In this document: piece after piece, positions 42,369-50,476 of the stretch
Layout of the letters: each line of letters opens with the position of its first letter
Position numbering within the stretch: position 1 is the first letter of the stretch
NCBI GenBank assembly: GCA_017405675.1
Contig: JAFRAB010000019.1
Coordinates: 1 to 63,638 of the forward strand
Direction: 5' to 3'
Length of the DNA: 63,638 bases
Source: Erysipelotrichaceae bacterium
GTDB taxonomy: Bacteria > Bacillota_I > Bacilli_A > Erysipelotrichales > Erysipelotrichaceae
The notes under the pieces: model-generated
Database searches by the model: none
What the model was told of the DNA's origin: nothing
What the model saw: only the letters and a program-made list of their open reading frames with translations
Translations under genes and position numbers: made by a program

Positions 42369-43919
42369 ATGCTGAGAATAGAGAACATTAAGGTATTTGA
42401 GGATCTGAATGAACAGGAACTGTTCAGAAAAGCTCTGAAAAAAGCCGGGATACTTCAGAAAGATGTAAAGGAAATAAAGATAGCCAAAAAGGCTATCGAT
42501 GCCCGTGATAAGGCAAATGTGCATTATCTGTATTCTTTTAATGTGTCTGTTTCAGATGAAAACAAGTATCCGAAACTGAAAAAAGTAAAACAGTTTAATG
42601 GCGTAGAAGTTAAAAGAAACAGGAATTCTGAACTGTCGCCTGTCATTGTGGGAGCAGGCCCGGCTGGTCTGTTCTGTGCTCTGACTCTGATAGATAACGG
42701 TTATAAGCCAATCATAATTGAACAGGGAGACTGCGTTGAAAACCGCAGAAAATATGTTGAGGAATACCGTGAAAAAGGAATTCTTAATGAGATGTGCAAT
42801 GTCCAGTTCGGAGAAGGGGGAGCAGGTACATTCAGTGACGGGAAACTGACTACAGGTATAAATTCTCCTTTTGTAGCCAGTGTTCTGGAAATGTTCCGTC
42901 GCTTTGGTGCACCGGAAGAAGTAACATATCTGAGCCACCCGCATATCGGGACAGATAATCTTATGAATATCCTCGTAAATATAAGAAATTATATAACTTC
43001 AAAAGGGGGACAGTACTTCTTCAATACCAGAATGACTGATCTGAAACAGGAAAACGGTCTGATCCGCATTATCTGTCAGGACAGGGAATTTGTCAGCGAT
43101 ACTGTTGTTATGGCTATCGGCCACAGTGCCAGAAGCACTTTTGAGATGCTTCTGAAGCATGATGTGGAAATGAAGAGAAAGAACTTCTCTGTAGGTGTCA
43201 GAATAGAACATCTGCAGTCCATGATCAATGAATCTCAATATGGTACTTTGACTAAACTTAATCTGCCTGCGGCTGAATACAAACTGGTCTATCATGATGG
43301 TGATAGAACATGTTACAGTTTCTGCATGTGCCCGGGCGGTGAGGTAATTGCATCTGCAAGCGAAGAGGGGACCATCGTAACAAACGGTATGAGTAATTAC
43401 CGCAGAGACGGTGAAAATGCAAATTCCGCTTTACTGGTAAATGTAAATGCTGATGATCTGCCTGGAGATTATGTTCTTGAAGGCATTAATTTCCAGAAAG
43501 ATCTCGAGAAAAAAGCCTTTATTCTGGGTGGGAGTAACTTCAACGCTCCAGTTCAGAGGCTTGAAGATTTCCGCCTTAACCGAAAAAGTGTTAGAATAGG
43601 GGCAGTAAAGCCTTCATACAGGCCTGGATATACATTATGTGATCTGAATGAGATACTTCCTGATTACGTAAGCAGGACGCTAAAAAACGGAATTACATAT
43701 TTTGACAGTAAGATTAAGGGCTTTGGAAATGACGATGCATTGCTTACAGGTGTCGAAACAAGAACTTCTTCACCGATAACTATTGTCAGAAATGAAAATT
43801 TGATGTGTAATATTAAAGGTATCTATCCGTGCGGCGAAGGCGCCGGATATGCCGGGGGTATAACATCTGCAGCGGTTGACGGAATAAAAGTTGCCTGCAG
43901 GATTATAGAAGAGAATTAG
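42369..43919 (+). CDS. FAD-dependent dehydrogenase-like protein (COG2509 type)
   Basis: This 516-aa flavoprotein has an N-terminal domain of about 85 residues, then the FAD dinucleotide fold PVIVGAGPAGLFCALTL, GEGGAGTFSDGKLTTG, and the C-terminal FAD motif YPCGEGAGYAGGITSAAVDG. Its substrate is unknown, though the family is widespread in Firmicutes. The ATG at 42369 is preferred because AAAGGAT lies 8 nt ahead; the earlier frame start at 42336 lacks one. Two small membrane-protein genes follow closely. Confidence 0.88.
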   Translation: MLRIENIKVFEDLNEQELFRKALKKAGILQKDVKEIKIAKKAIDARDKANVHYLYSFNVSVSDENKYPKLKKVKQFNGVEVKRNRNSELSPVIVGAGPAGLFCALTLIDNGYKPIIIEQGDCVENRRKYVEEYREKGILNEMCNVQFGEGGAGTFSDGKLTTGINSPFVASVLEMFRRFGAPEEVTYLSHPHIGTDNLMNILVNIRNYITSKGGQYFFNTRMTDLKQENGLIRIICQDREFVSDTVVMAIGHSARSTFEMLLKHDVEMKRKNFSVGVRIEHLQSMINESQYGTLTKLNLPAAEYKLVYHDGDRTCYSFCMCPGGEVIASASEEGTIVTNGMSNYRRDGENANSALLVNVNADDLPGDYVLEGINFQKDLEKKAFILGGSNFNAPVQRLEDFRLNRKSVRIGAVKPSYRPGYTLCDLNEILPDYVSRTLKNGITYFDSKIKGFGNDDALLTGVETRTSSPITIVRNENLMCNIKGIYPCGEGAGYAGGITSAAVDGIKVACRIIEEN

Positions 43920-43931
43920 GAGACATCTGAT

Positions 43932-44102
43932 ATGAATGATATTATTGAAATGATTTTTGAACTGATCCAGAATATGAATCCGCTGGTCATCTTTGTTCAG
44001 ATACCTCTGATTATATGTGCTGTATGCATTGGATTAATGATTATCATAAAGCTGATTGATTTAGTAAAATGGATCAGCGAAAAACAGAAAGCAAAGAACT
44101 AG
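43932..44102 (+). CDS. Micropeptide A: 56-aa single-span membrane protein
   Basis: This small gene has an AGGAG ribosome-binding site overlapping the end of the FAD protein gene and 9 nt from the ATG. The peptide has an amphipathic N terminus (MNDIIEMIFELIQNM), one hydrophobic span from about residue 17 to 42 with two cysteines, and a basic tail LVKWISEKQKAKN. No family is recognised. It shares layout and the [KR]-W-I-[ST]-x-K ending with the next gene. Confidence 0.72.
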   Translation: MNDIIEMIFELIQNMNPLVIFVQIPLIICAVCIGLMIIIKLIDLVKWISEKQKAKN

Positions 44103-44114
44103 TGGTGAGTATTT

Positions 44115-44276
44115 ATGAGTTTCAGTGATTTTATTAACGGAATGAAGAACATGTTTGTCTCTATTTATGGTGTATCGCCATACATGTTTGCTTCATTTAT
44201 AGTTATTATCATCATGACAGTGATCATTACGGTCATGCTGACCATAAGCACTGTCAGATGGATAACAAAAAAATAA
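44115..44276 (+). CDS. Micropeptide B: 53-aa single-span membrane protein
   Basis: It starts 12 nt after micropeptide A with a GGTGAG ribosome-binding site. The peptide has an N-terminal amphipathic stretch (MSFSDFINGMKNMF), one hydrophobic span (about 22-46, FASFIVIIIMTVIITVML) and a basic end TVRWITKK. The likeness to micropeptide A in length, topology and tail suggests an ancient duplication or a two-subunit membrane complex. An AT-rich hairpin terminator follows. Holin-like, stress-membrane or regulatory roles are all possible; none is shown. Confidence 0.72.
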   Translation: MSFSDFINGMKNMFVSIYGVSPYMFASFIVIIIMTVIITVMLTISTVRWITKK

Positions 44277-44285
44277 TTCAGGATG

Positions 44286-44325
44286 AATAATTAGTAACAA
44301 TTGATAAGTGTTATTAATTATTTTT
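44286..44325 (+). terminator. AT-rich hairpin terminator after the micropeptides
   Basis: AATAATTAGTAACA (44286-44299) pairs with TGTTATTAATTATT (44309-44322), 14 bp with one G-U pair and a 9-nt loop, followed by TTT. It could also act as an attenuator for the downstream hydrolase, whose own promoter is not obvious. Confidence 0.65.
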
Positions 44326-44341
44326 CATTTAGGGGTTAAAA

Positions 44342-45040
44342 ATGAAGATAAAAAAAGAACTTGTACTAAGACTGATTAAGCTGTTTCTGATAATTGCTGC
44401 CGTATTTGCGGTAATAGCTGCTTTTGAGTTCAATATAATACCGTCACGAAAGTACACAGCCGAAGATTTTGGCATAACAGTGCAAAAAAGCCCGGTTGAT
44501 TTTGATAATGACGGTTTGGATGATTATGCTGAATTTCTTGCCGGTGCTGAAAAAGATGCCGCAAATCATCCGAGTTACAATGGAAAATACTGGCCTGACG
44601 GCGGTTATCCGCCTGATAACATTGGTGTCTGTACTGATGTCATCTGGAGAGCTTTCAGAGAAGCTGGCTACAGTTTAAGAGACATGGTCGACAGAGATAT
44701 AACTTTATATCCTGAAGATTATCCGGAAGCTGATCCTGATATCAATATTGATTTCAGACGTGTAAACAATCTTGAACAGTTTTTTGATAAATATGCTGTA
44801 AAACTAACTACAGACATAAATGATATTGATCAGTGGAATCCCGGAGATATTGTAGTATTCAATAACGGTGCTCATATCGGAATGGTATCAGGTTACAGAA
44901 ACAGGAAGGGGATATCCTACATTATTCATAACGGCGGTCAGCCTGTCAGAAATGAAGATTATCTGAAACGCGGAACTGTTTACAAACATTATCGTTTCGA
45001 TGCTTCAAAAATTGACGAAAATGTACTTGTACAGTGGTAA
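44342..45040 (+). CDS. Exported DUF1287 protein, NlpC/P60-like hydrolase
   Basis: This 232-aa protein has an N-terminal membrane anchor (about 10-30) and a calcium-binding-like DFDNDGLDDYAEF (EF-hand type). A papain-like core follows with the cysteine in GVCTDVIWRAF, the histidine in GAHIGMVSG and a third residue in IIHNGGQ. DUF1287 proteins are predicted to belong to the NlpC/P60 or amidase clan that cuts cell-wall peptides. The ribosome-binding site is AGGGG. It follows two micropeptides, which invites comparison with holin-lysin pairs; that is inference. Confidence 0.83.
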   Translation: MKIKKELVLRLIKLFLIIAAVFAVIAAFEFNIIPSRKYTAEDFGITVQKSPVDFDNDGLDDYAEFLAGAEKDAANHPSYNGKYWPDGGYPPDNIGVCTDVIWRAFREAGYSLRDMVDRDITLYPEDYPEADPDINIDFRRVNNLEQFFDKYAVKLTTDINDIDQWNPGDIVVFNNGAHIGMVSGYRNRKGISYIIHNGGQPVRNEDYLKRGTVYKHYRFDASKIDENVLVQW

Positions 45041-45077
45041 ATTTGGGTTAAATACTGAATAACTAATACTTTTTTGG

Positions 45078-45083
45078 TATAAT
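45078..45083 (+). promoter_or_regulatory. -10 element of a candidate antisense RNA
   Basis: TATAAT at 45078-45083 has a weak CTGAAT -35 (45055-45060) at 17 bp. No gene with a ribosome-binding site follows on this strand before the terminator at 45145-45188. Confidence 0.5.
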
Positions 45084-45089
45084 AAAGCA

Positions 45090-45188
45090 ATTATATAACT
45101 TACATAATATAGATTATGCGAAGTAATAAATTATTCAGATAAAAAAGCAGCGAGTAATACATCTGTATTGCCCTCTGCTTCTTTTTTT
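45090..45188 (+). ncRNA. Candidate antisense RNA convergent to the 25-aa peptide gene
   Basis: This is the predicted transcript from the -10 at 45078 to the T run at 45182-45188, about 100 nt, with no supported reading frame (only an 8-codon frame without a ribosome-binding site). It overlaps the 3' untranslated region of the 25-aa peptide mRNA through the shared bidirectional terminator, the arrangement seen for RNA I and RNA II of the Enterococcus par locus. It could instead be only the 3' tail of the DUF1287 transcript. Confidence 0.4.
45145..45188. terminator. Bidirectional terminator between candidate antisense RNA and peptide gene
   Basis: AAGCA (45145-45149) plus GAG (45152-45154) pair with CTC (45173-45175) plus TGCTT (45176-45180), with an inner AATAC/GTATT stem (45156-45160, 45165-45169). 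A run of A at 45141-45146 and a run of T at 45182-45188 make it work on both strands. Confidence 0.78.
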
Positions 45189-45264
45189 ACCAGTATTTTC
45201 TGAAAAACCTGCTTAAATATACTTGTACGATCGTTGAGATAATTCGGTAAATCAGATAAATCAT
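45187..45264 (-). CDS. 25-aa hydrophobic/basic peptide, candidate type I toxin (Fst/TxpA-like)
   Basis: A perfect AGGAGG ribosome-binding site lies 8 nt before the ATG at 45264. The peptide begins MIYLIYRIISTIVQVYL, a short membrane-spanning stretch, and ends SRFFRKYW, a basic and aromatic tail. The start codon is inside a perfect 12-bp hairpin (45261-45293) with the ribosome-binding site in its loop, and a strong terminator follows the stop. These are the hallmarks of type I toxins. It lies 58 nt after a histidine kinase gene on the same strand, so a small regulator of that kinase, or a peptide made under its control, is an alternative. No homologue is recognised. Confidence 0.6.
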   Translation of the reverse strand: MIYLIYRIISTIVQVYLSRFFRKYW

Positions 45265-45293
45265 AAATAAGTCCTCCTAGTACTTATTTATGA
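45261..45293 (-). promoter_or_regulatory. Start-codon-sequestering hairpin of the 25-aa peptide gene
   Basis: On the minus strand TCATAAATAAGT (45293-45282) pairs perfectly with ACTTATTTATGA (45272-45261). The 9-nt loop is ACTAGGAGG, and the 3' arm holds the ATG. Such structure would strongly limit translation until it is opened or the RNA is processed. Confidence 0.75.
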
Positions 45294-45322
45294 ATTTTAT
45301 TGATTTATCGTAATATTATTCA

Positions 45323-46786
45323 TCAGAATGATGTATTTTCGCTTTCAGCGTTCTTCAGTTCAAAATAGAATGTGGATCCTTCATTTAGCTTCGTTGTAAC
45401 ACCATACTCACATTCATGCTGTTCAAGGATTGCTTTACAGATAGCTAATCCTAAGCCTGATCCGCTCTGAGCTCGCTGATATTTTTTGTCGTTCTTGTAA
45501 TATCTGTCCCAGATATACGGTAATGTGTTTTCATCAATGCCAGGACCGTGATCAGTTACTTCTACTCTAATTGTGAATAAATTCACTAAGTATGCTTTTA
45601 CAAATACTTTCTTATCACTGCCGTAATGTTTTAAGGCATTGCTTATGAAATTATAGATTACTTCGTTAATTTTATTCTTGTCACCTATTGCTACTAGTTC
45701 AGGTTCACAGTCAACTACGATCTCTACCCCTTCCCGCTTGGCAATGGTATTGAATTTTGCAGCAGTTTCAATAATATTGGTTGTCAAGTCAAATGGTTGC
45801 ATTTCCAACTTTGTTGCTCTGGCCTGCAGTTTTGACAGGTCAAGCATATCGGAAACCAGTACATTAAGATTGTCAGTTTCGTTAATTATGATATCCAGAT
45901 GCTCATTGCGTTTCCGCTTGTTGTTACCGGAAATATCCTTGATCATCTCGGCATAGGCTTTTATCATTGTCAGAGGTGTCTTTAAGTCATGTGAAACATT
46001 GGCCAGCAGTTCTTTTCTTGTCTCATCTATATTTGACAGTTCTACGGCTGCAATTTCCAGTGTTTCTCCCAGTTCGTCAACCTCATTGATGTAACTCTTA
46101 TTAAATGACAAATCATAATTGCCCTGTGAGAGTTTAGTCGCCTCATTCTTGATATTCAAGATAGGTTTTGTAATAAGACCGGAGAAAAGCATGGAAATTA
46201 CGATAGACAGAAACAGAAGAATGATTGCTATTACAAAGAACTGATTCTGTGTCGTTCTGATGATGTTATCCATTGACTGTAAGGCGAAATTTGAAATGAT
46301 GTAGATCATTTCGTTATTGATGATGTACTTTTCACCGTAAATCATTACTTCCTGATTGGTATAGTCAATGGCATAGTCATCAACAAAATATGTTGTGCCT
46401 CTCTGCTTTGCCATATTGTCAATAATTGACGGGTTAACGGTTCCCTGAGCATACAGAGCGCAGCCGGTCTCACCTAAGGCATCTGAGCTCTTTGAGTCAG
46501 TGGTGGTGGCATTATAAATCAGTATGCAGGCATTATTTGAGGCGGTAACCTTGTTGATCTCCCCTGTCTTTACATCATCTTCCAGATTTGAAATCGTAAT
46601 GTCATATATGTTTTTATTCAGACTGATGATGTCTTTCTTCAATGTGGCTTTATAAAAAGGTTCCAGTAAAAAGAGCTGAGTGAAAAGCAGCAGCAGAAGA
46701 ATGGACAGTGAAAACAACATGAAATAAGACCATGTTTTGAAATTCAATGAGTTGAATATTGATTTTCTGATCTTATACCTGGTCAA
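45323..46786 (-). CDS. Sensor histidine kinase (two membrane segments, HAMP)
   Basis: This 487-aa kinase pairs with the regulator upstream. A membrane helix (about 18-40), an extracytoplasmic sensor, a second helix (about 180-202) and a HAMP linker precede HisKA with ANVSHDLKTPLTM and HATPase with GSGLGLAICK. It starts with TTG at 46786 inside the regulator gene behind GGGGAAGGC, exactly as in the 14740 system. It is the last large gene of the nrnA-dnaE operon and is followed by the 25-aa peptide. Confidence 0.92.
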   Translation of the reverse strand: MTRYKIRKSIFNSLNFKTWSYFMLFSLSILLLLLFTQLFLLEPFYKATLKKDIISLNKNIYDITISNLEDDVKTGEINKVTASNNACILIYNATTTDSKSSDALGETGCALYAQGTVNPSIIDNMAKQRGTTYFVDDYAIDYTNQEVMIYGEKYIINNEMIYIISNFALQSMDNIIRTTQNQFFVIAIILLFLSIVISMLFSGLITKPILNIKNEATKLSQGNYDLSFNKSYINEVDELGETLEIAAVELSNIDETRKELLANVSHDLKTPLTMIKAYAEMIKDISGNNKRKRNEHLDIIINETDNLNVLVSDMLDLSKLQARATKLEMQPFDLTTNIIETAAKFNTIAKREGVEIVVDCEPELVAIGDKNKINEVIYNFISNALKHYGSDKKVFVKAYLVNLFTIRVEVTDHGPGIDENTLPYIWDRYYKNDKKYQRAQSGSGLGLAICKAILEQHECEYGVTTKLNEGSTFYFELKNAESENTSF

Positions 46787-47444
46787 ACTTATAGCCTTCC
46801 CCTCTTATTGTCTTAATAAGCGTTCCATAAGGGCCGAGATTCTTTCTCAGCATCTTTATGTGTGTATCAACTGTACGGTCAACACCATAGAAATCATATC
46901 CCCAGATGTTTTCCAGCAAAGTGTTACGTGAAATGACGATATTCGGATTCTGCAGGAAATATTTCAGCAGTTCGAATTCCTTATTGGTAAGATGAACCAG
47001 TTCACCGTCAACAGTGACTACATGAGCTGCCACATCCAGTGAAATACCCTGGTAAGAATAGGAGTCTTTTTCCTTGTTAGCCTTAAGTCCTGATCTTTCA
47101 ATGACTACTTTTACTCTGGCCATCAGTTCTTTTGGTGAGAACGGTTTGGTCACATAGTCATCTATTCCCAGATCAAAGGCATAGAGCTTATCTTCCTCAT
47201 CCTGACGGGCGGAAAGGATAATAACCGGTACATTTTTGATTTTCTTGATGTTCTTGCATGCAGTATAACCGTCAAGATTAGGCATCATGATATCGAGTAT
47301 AACACAGCTGAAATCATTTTTTTCAACCATGTGAATTGCTTCTTCGCCATCACTGGCTTCGAAAACCTCATAGCCGTACAGCTTGCCGTATTCCTTTATG
47401 ACTTCTCTGATTTTGATCTCATCATCTGCAATTAACAGTTTCAT
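46773..47444 (-). CDS. OmpR-family response regulator
   Basis: This 223-aa regulator has phospho-acceptor D51 in CVILDIMMPNLDG and a winged helix ending in TIRGEGYKFDQV. It is paralogous to the regulator at 14082-14750. It starts 14 nt after dnaE with an AAGGACGG ribosome-binding site, so it is probably transcribed with the replication gene, an unusual place for a signalling pair. Confidence 0.93.
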   Translation of the reverse strand: MKLLIADDEIKIREVIKEYGKLYGYEVFEASDGEEAIHMVEKNDFSCVILDIMMPNLDGYTACKNIKKIKNVPVIILSARQDEEDKLYAFDLGIDDYVTKPFSPKELMARVKVVIERSGLKANKEKDSYSYQGISLDVAAHVVTVDGELVHLTNKEFELLKYFLQNPNIVISRNTLLENIWGYDFYGVDRTVDTHIKMLRKNLGPYGTLIKTIRGEGYKFDQV

Positions 47445-47458
47445 AAGTATTACCGTCC

Positions 47459-50400
47459 TTAATCTAATCTTGTTATTCTTCTGACTCTTACCGAATCACG
47501 GGTTCCTATATCCCCTTCCACATAATAAATCGTATCTTTAGCAATAATATTCTTATTGCGGGAATAAACTTCCGGCATTAAGGCCAGGGATATCATTCCC
47601 GTTTCGTCTTCCCGGTCAATGAAACACATTGTAGTCTGGCTTTCCTGCAGGAAATGCTCACTGACTTTTCTGGATCTGACTACCAGAGCAACATGGCCTC
47701 TTGTCTTAAGAGCAGCCTGGGCATTTATGGCATCAGGATATTTGCGGCGGTATATCTCAACCGGATGACCGTTGATGTAAACATCGATGATCTGCCGCTG
47801 CTTTTTGTTCTTATCAGCTAATTCAGTATAACGCTGTAAAGCCGGCGGTGAAGCCAGAGAGTAATCCAGAGTTCCAGTAAGTTCACTGTAGCAGGTTTTG
47901 GCATAGGTAATAATAATACTTATGTTAGCCAGCATTGTGGCTCTGGTCTCCTTAAAACTGTCACAGCAGCCCGATAATACCAGCAGCATTATCTGTTCTT
48001 CATTTATCTTAAGAATATAGCAGCGTGACACAAAGTCAATGTAATCTTTGAACAGCCCGTTTTCCTGACGTTCATTTACGAGAGATCTGACAGTATTTCT
48101 GTCCAACCCCTTTACGATGGTGAGCGGAGCTATTATGCTGTTGTTTTCTATCAGATAGGTATCTTCTGAAATATTGATGTCCGGTGCCTTGAAGCGTACA
48201 TTATTCCGACGGCATTCAGCCAGAAACTGATTTGTCTTGGCTTTGTTGCCGGTGACATCATTTAACATGGTCTTATAGAAAGCTAACGGATAATGGGCTT
48301 TCAGATAAGCCTGCTGATATGCGATATAGGCATAAGCTACCGAGTGTGATTTATTGAATCCGTAGGAAGCAAATCTTTCGATCTGCCGGAAGATTTCCTC
48401 AGCGGTATCAATGCTGTAGTGATTGCTGTTTGCTCCGGCAATGAAGTCATTTCTCAGGGCCTGGATATCCCGTTCATTCTTCTTGGAAATGGCTTTTCTT
48501 AATATGTCAGCTTTCCCATAACTGAATCCGGCAATGCGCTGAGCTATTTCCATTACCTGTTCCTGATAAATCATTACGCCGTATGTAGGTTCAAGAATGT
48601 CCCTTAAGTCTGGATGAACATAGTTGATCCTTCCGGATTTCTTGGCTTCGACGTAATCAGGGATGAACTTCATCGGTCCCGGGCGGTATAAAGCAACGAT
48701 GTCAACGATTTCATTGAAATTGTCAGGCTGCAGCTGACGGATCAGATTATGCATTCCTTCGCTTTCCAGCTGGAAAATTCCTGAGGTATTGCCGGCAGAA
48801 AGCATCTGATATGTTTTATGGTCCTGAAGATCAATTTTCAGTATATTAAGATCTTCGTTTATATCGTGGAGAATATCATCAATAATTCTGAGATTTCTTA
48901 AACCCAGGAAGTCAATTTTGATTAATCCCAGCTCTTCCAGATATTTCATGGTGTACTGACTGGAATATCCATCGTTGTAACCAATCAGAGGTATGTAGTT
49001 GATCAGAGGCTGTTTGCTGACGATAATGCCGGCAGCATGGGTTGTTACCTGCTTAGGCAGTCCTTCAAGACGGCACGCAATTGCATACATTCTCTGAGTC
49101 TTTTCCTCTGAATCAACTGCCTGTCTGAAACGGTCACTGGAAGCATACAGTTCCTGCAGAGTGCCTTTATAATTCGCAGGTATACAATTCAGAATGATGT
49201 TCAAAGTGCCCTCAGATACGCTTAAAACGCTTCCTACGTCTCTTAAGACCTGTTTAGGTGCAAAGGTACTGAAAGCGATGATATTTGATACGTTTTCCCT
49301 GCCGTAAGTATCCTTTACATATTCAATTACCTGAGTTCTCTTATTGTCAGGAATATCAATGTCGATATCAGGCAAGGTTATTCTTTCCGGATTCAGGAAT
49401 CTTTCAAAAATAAGACCGTATTTTATTGGATCAATATGTGTGATACCCAGACAGTAGGCCACCAGAGATCCGGCGACAGATCCACGGCCGATACCTACAT
49501 TTATATTATTGCGGCGGGCATATCTTATGATATCCCACACAATAAGGAAATAGTTTTCAAATCCCATGGAAGTAATAACATCCAGCTCATAATGCAGTCT
49601 TCTGTAGTATTCAGTCGGAACAGTTTCCCCTTCAAAGCGTTTTACCAGACCCAGACGCGAATACTCTCTTAAGTAGAGTTTGCGGTCAGATATCTCCCCT
49701 GTTCTGTAATCAGGAAGAGACGCCTTTTCCATTGTGCCCAGATCTACATTGCATACCTCAGCTATTCTTTCGGTATTGATCCTGTCTATTTCACTGTAAA
49801 GACGGTAATAAGATTCCAGATCAAGGAGGTTAAAACCATACTTGGAGTTGCTCTCAGATATTACTGATGAGTTGTTTATCTGCTGCATTACATTGAAAGC
49901 CTGATAATCTTCCCCATCACAATAAAGTGCCAGAGGCATGGCGATGGTTGTCAGACCGTTATTAAAAGCCAGATCACTGATCTGATGGTTCAATTGATAA
50001 TCATATATGCCTTTTCCCGGTTTCAACCCGATGAAAATGTTCTTTTCCTTATACCAGTTAAGAACTTCGACACAGTTATTGATATTTTTTTCAAGTAATC
50101 CTCCGTAACAGACATCTATGATGTACAGGTTATCGGAAACGCTGTTTAATCTTTCCTTGTCAAATACAGTTTTATTTATACAGATATCTGTTGATATACT
50201 GATAAGTTCCTTGAACCCTCTGTTATTTCGACATAGCAGAACAAACGGGTATTCATTGTCATTTACAGACACGGAAATCTCAATTCCGTACAATGGTTTG
50301 AGTTTCTTTTCTTCACAGCTGTGATAGAATTCCATGGCTCCGTACATGACGTTTTTATCAATAAGCCCTACTGCTCTGTAACCGTTGGCCGCAGCAAAAT

Positions 50401-50473
50401 CAGTCAGTTGATCGATGGTAAGACAACTGCTCAGTAAACTGTAACAACTGCGGTTATATAACAAGGTATTCAT
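47459..50473 (-). CDS. dnaE: DNA polymerase III alpha subunit, DnaE type
   Basis: This 1004-aa replicative polymerase has an N-terminal PHP domain, the catalytic aspartates in PDIDIDIPD and GIIDFLGLRNLRIID-like segments, YGVMIYQEQVM, helix-hairpin-helix motifs and a C-terminal OB fold. In Firmicutes DnaE extends primers before PolC takes over. The PHP metal ligands look lost (the N-terminal motif reads YNRSCYSLLSS where metal-binding members have HxHSxYS). The gene has no ribosome-binding site and starts 3 nt after nrnA. It is shorter than typical DnaE (about 1100). Confidence 0.93.
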   Translation of the reverse strand: MNTLLYNRSCYSLLSSCLTIDQLTDFAAANGYRAVGLIDKNVMYGAMEFYHSCEEKKLKPLYGIEISVSVNDNEYPFVLLCRNNRGFKELISISTDICINKTVFDKERLNSVSDNLYIIDVCYGGLLEKNINNCVEVLNWYKEKNIFIGLKPGKGIYDYQLNHQISDLAFNNGLTTIAMPLALYCDGEDYQAFNVMQQINNSSVISESNSKYGFNLLDLESYYRLYSEIDRINTERIAEVCNVDLGTMEKASLPDYRTGEISDRKLYLREYSRLGLVKRFEGETVPTEYYRRLHYELDVITSMGFENYFLIVWDIIRYARRNNINVGIGRGSVAGSLVAYCLGITHIDPIKYGLIFERFLNPERITLPDIDIDIPDNKRTQVIEYVKDTYGRENVSNIIAFSTFAPKQVLRDVGSVLSVSEGTLNIILNCIPANYKGTLQELYASSDRFRQAVDSEEKTQRMYAIACRLEGLPKQVTTHAAGIIVSKQPLINYIPLIGYNDGYSSQYTMKYLEELGLIKIDFLGLRNLRIIDDILHDINEDLNILKIDLQDHKTYQMLSAGNTSGIFQLESEGMHNLIRQLQPDNFNEIVDIVALYRPGPMKFIPDYVEAKKSGRINYVHPDLRDILEPTYGVMIYQEQVMEIAQRIAGFSYGKADILRKAISKKNERDIQALRNDFIAGANSNHYSIDTAEEIFRQIERFASYGFNKSHSVAYAYIAYQQAYLKAHYPLAFYKTMLNDVTGNKAKTNQFLAECRRNNVRFKAPDINISEDTYLIENNSIIAPLTIVKGLDRNTVRSLVNERQENGLFKDYIDFVSRCYILKINEEQIMLLVLSGCCDSFKETRATMLANISIIITYAKTCYSELTGTLDYSLASPPALQRYTELADKNKKQRQIIDVYINGHPVEIYRRKYPDAINAQAALKTRGHVALVVRSRKVSEHFLQESQTTMCFIDREDETGMISLALMPEVYSRNKNIIAKDTIYYVEGDIGTRDSVRVRRITRLD

Positions 50474-50476
50474 TTT

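Noticed and set aside
45114..45140. Eight-codon frame (ATG at 45115) in the candidate antisense RNA
   Set aside because: There is no ribosome-binding site and the frame is too short. The RNA is better read as non-coding.
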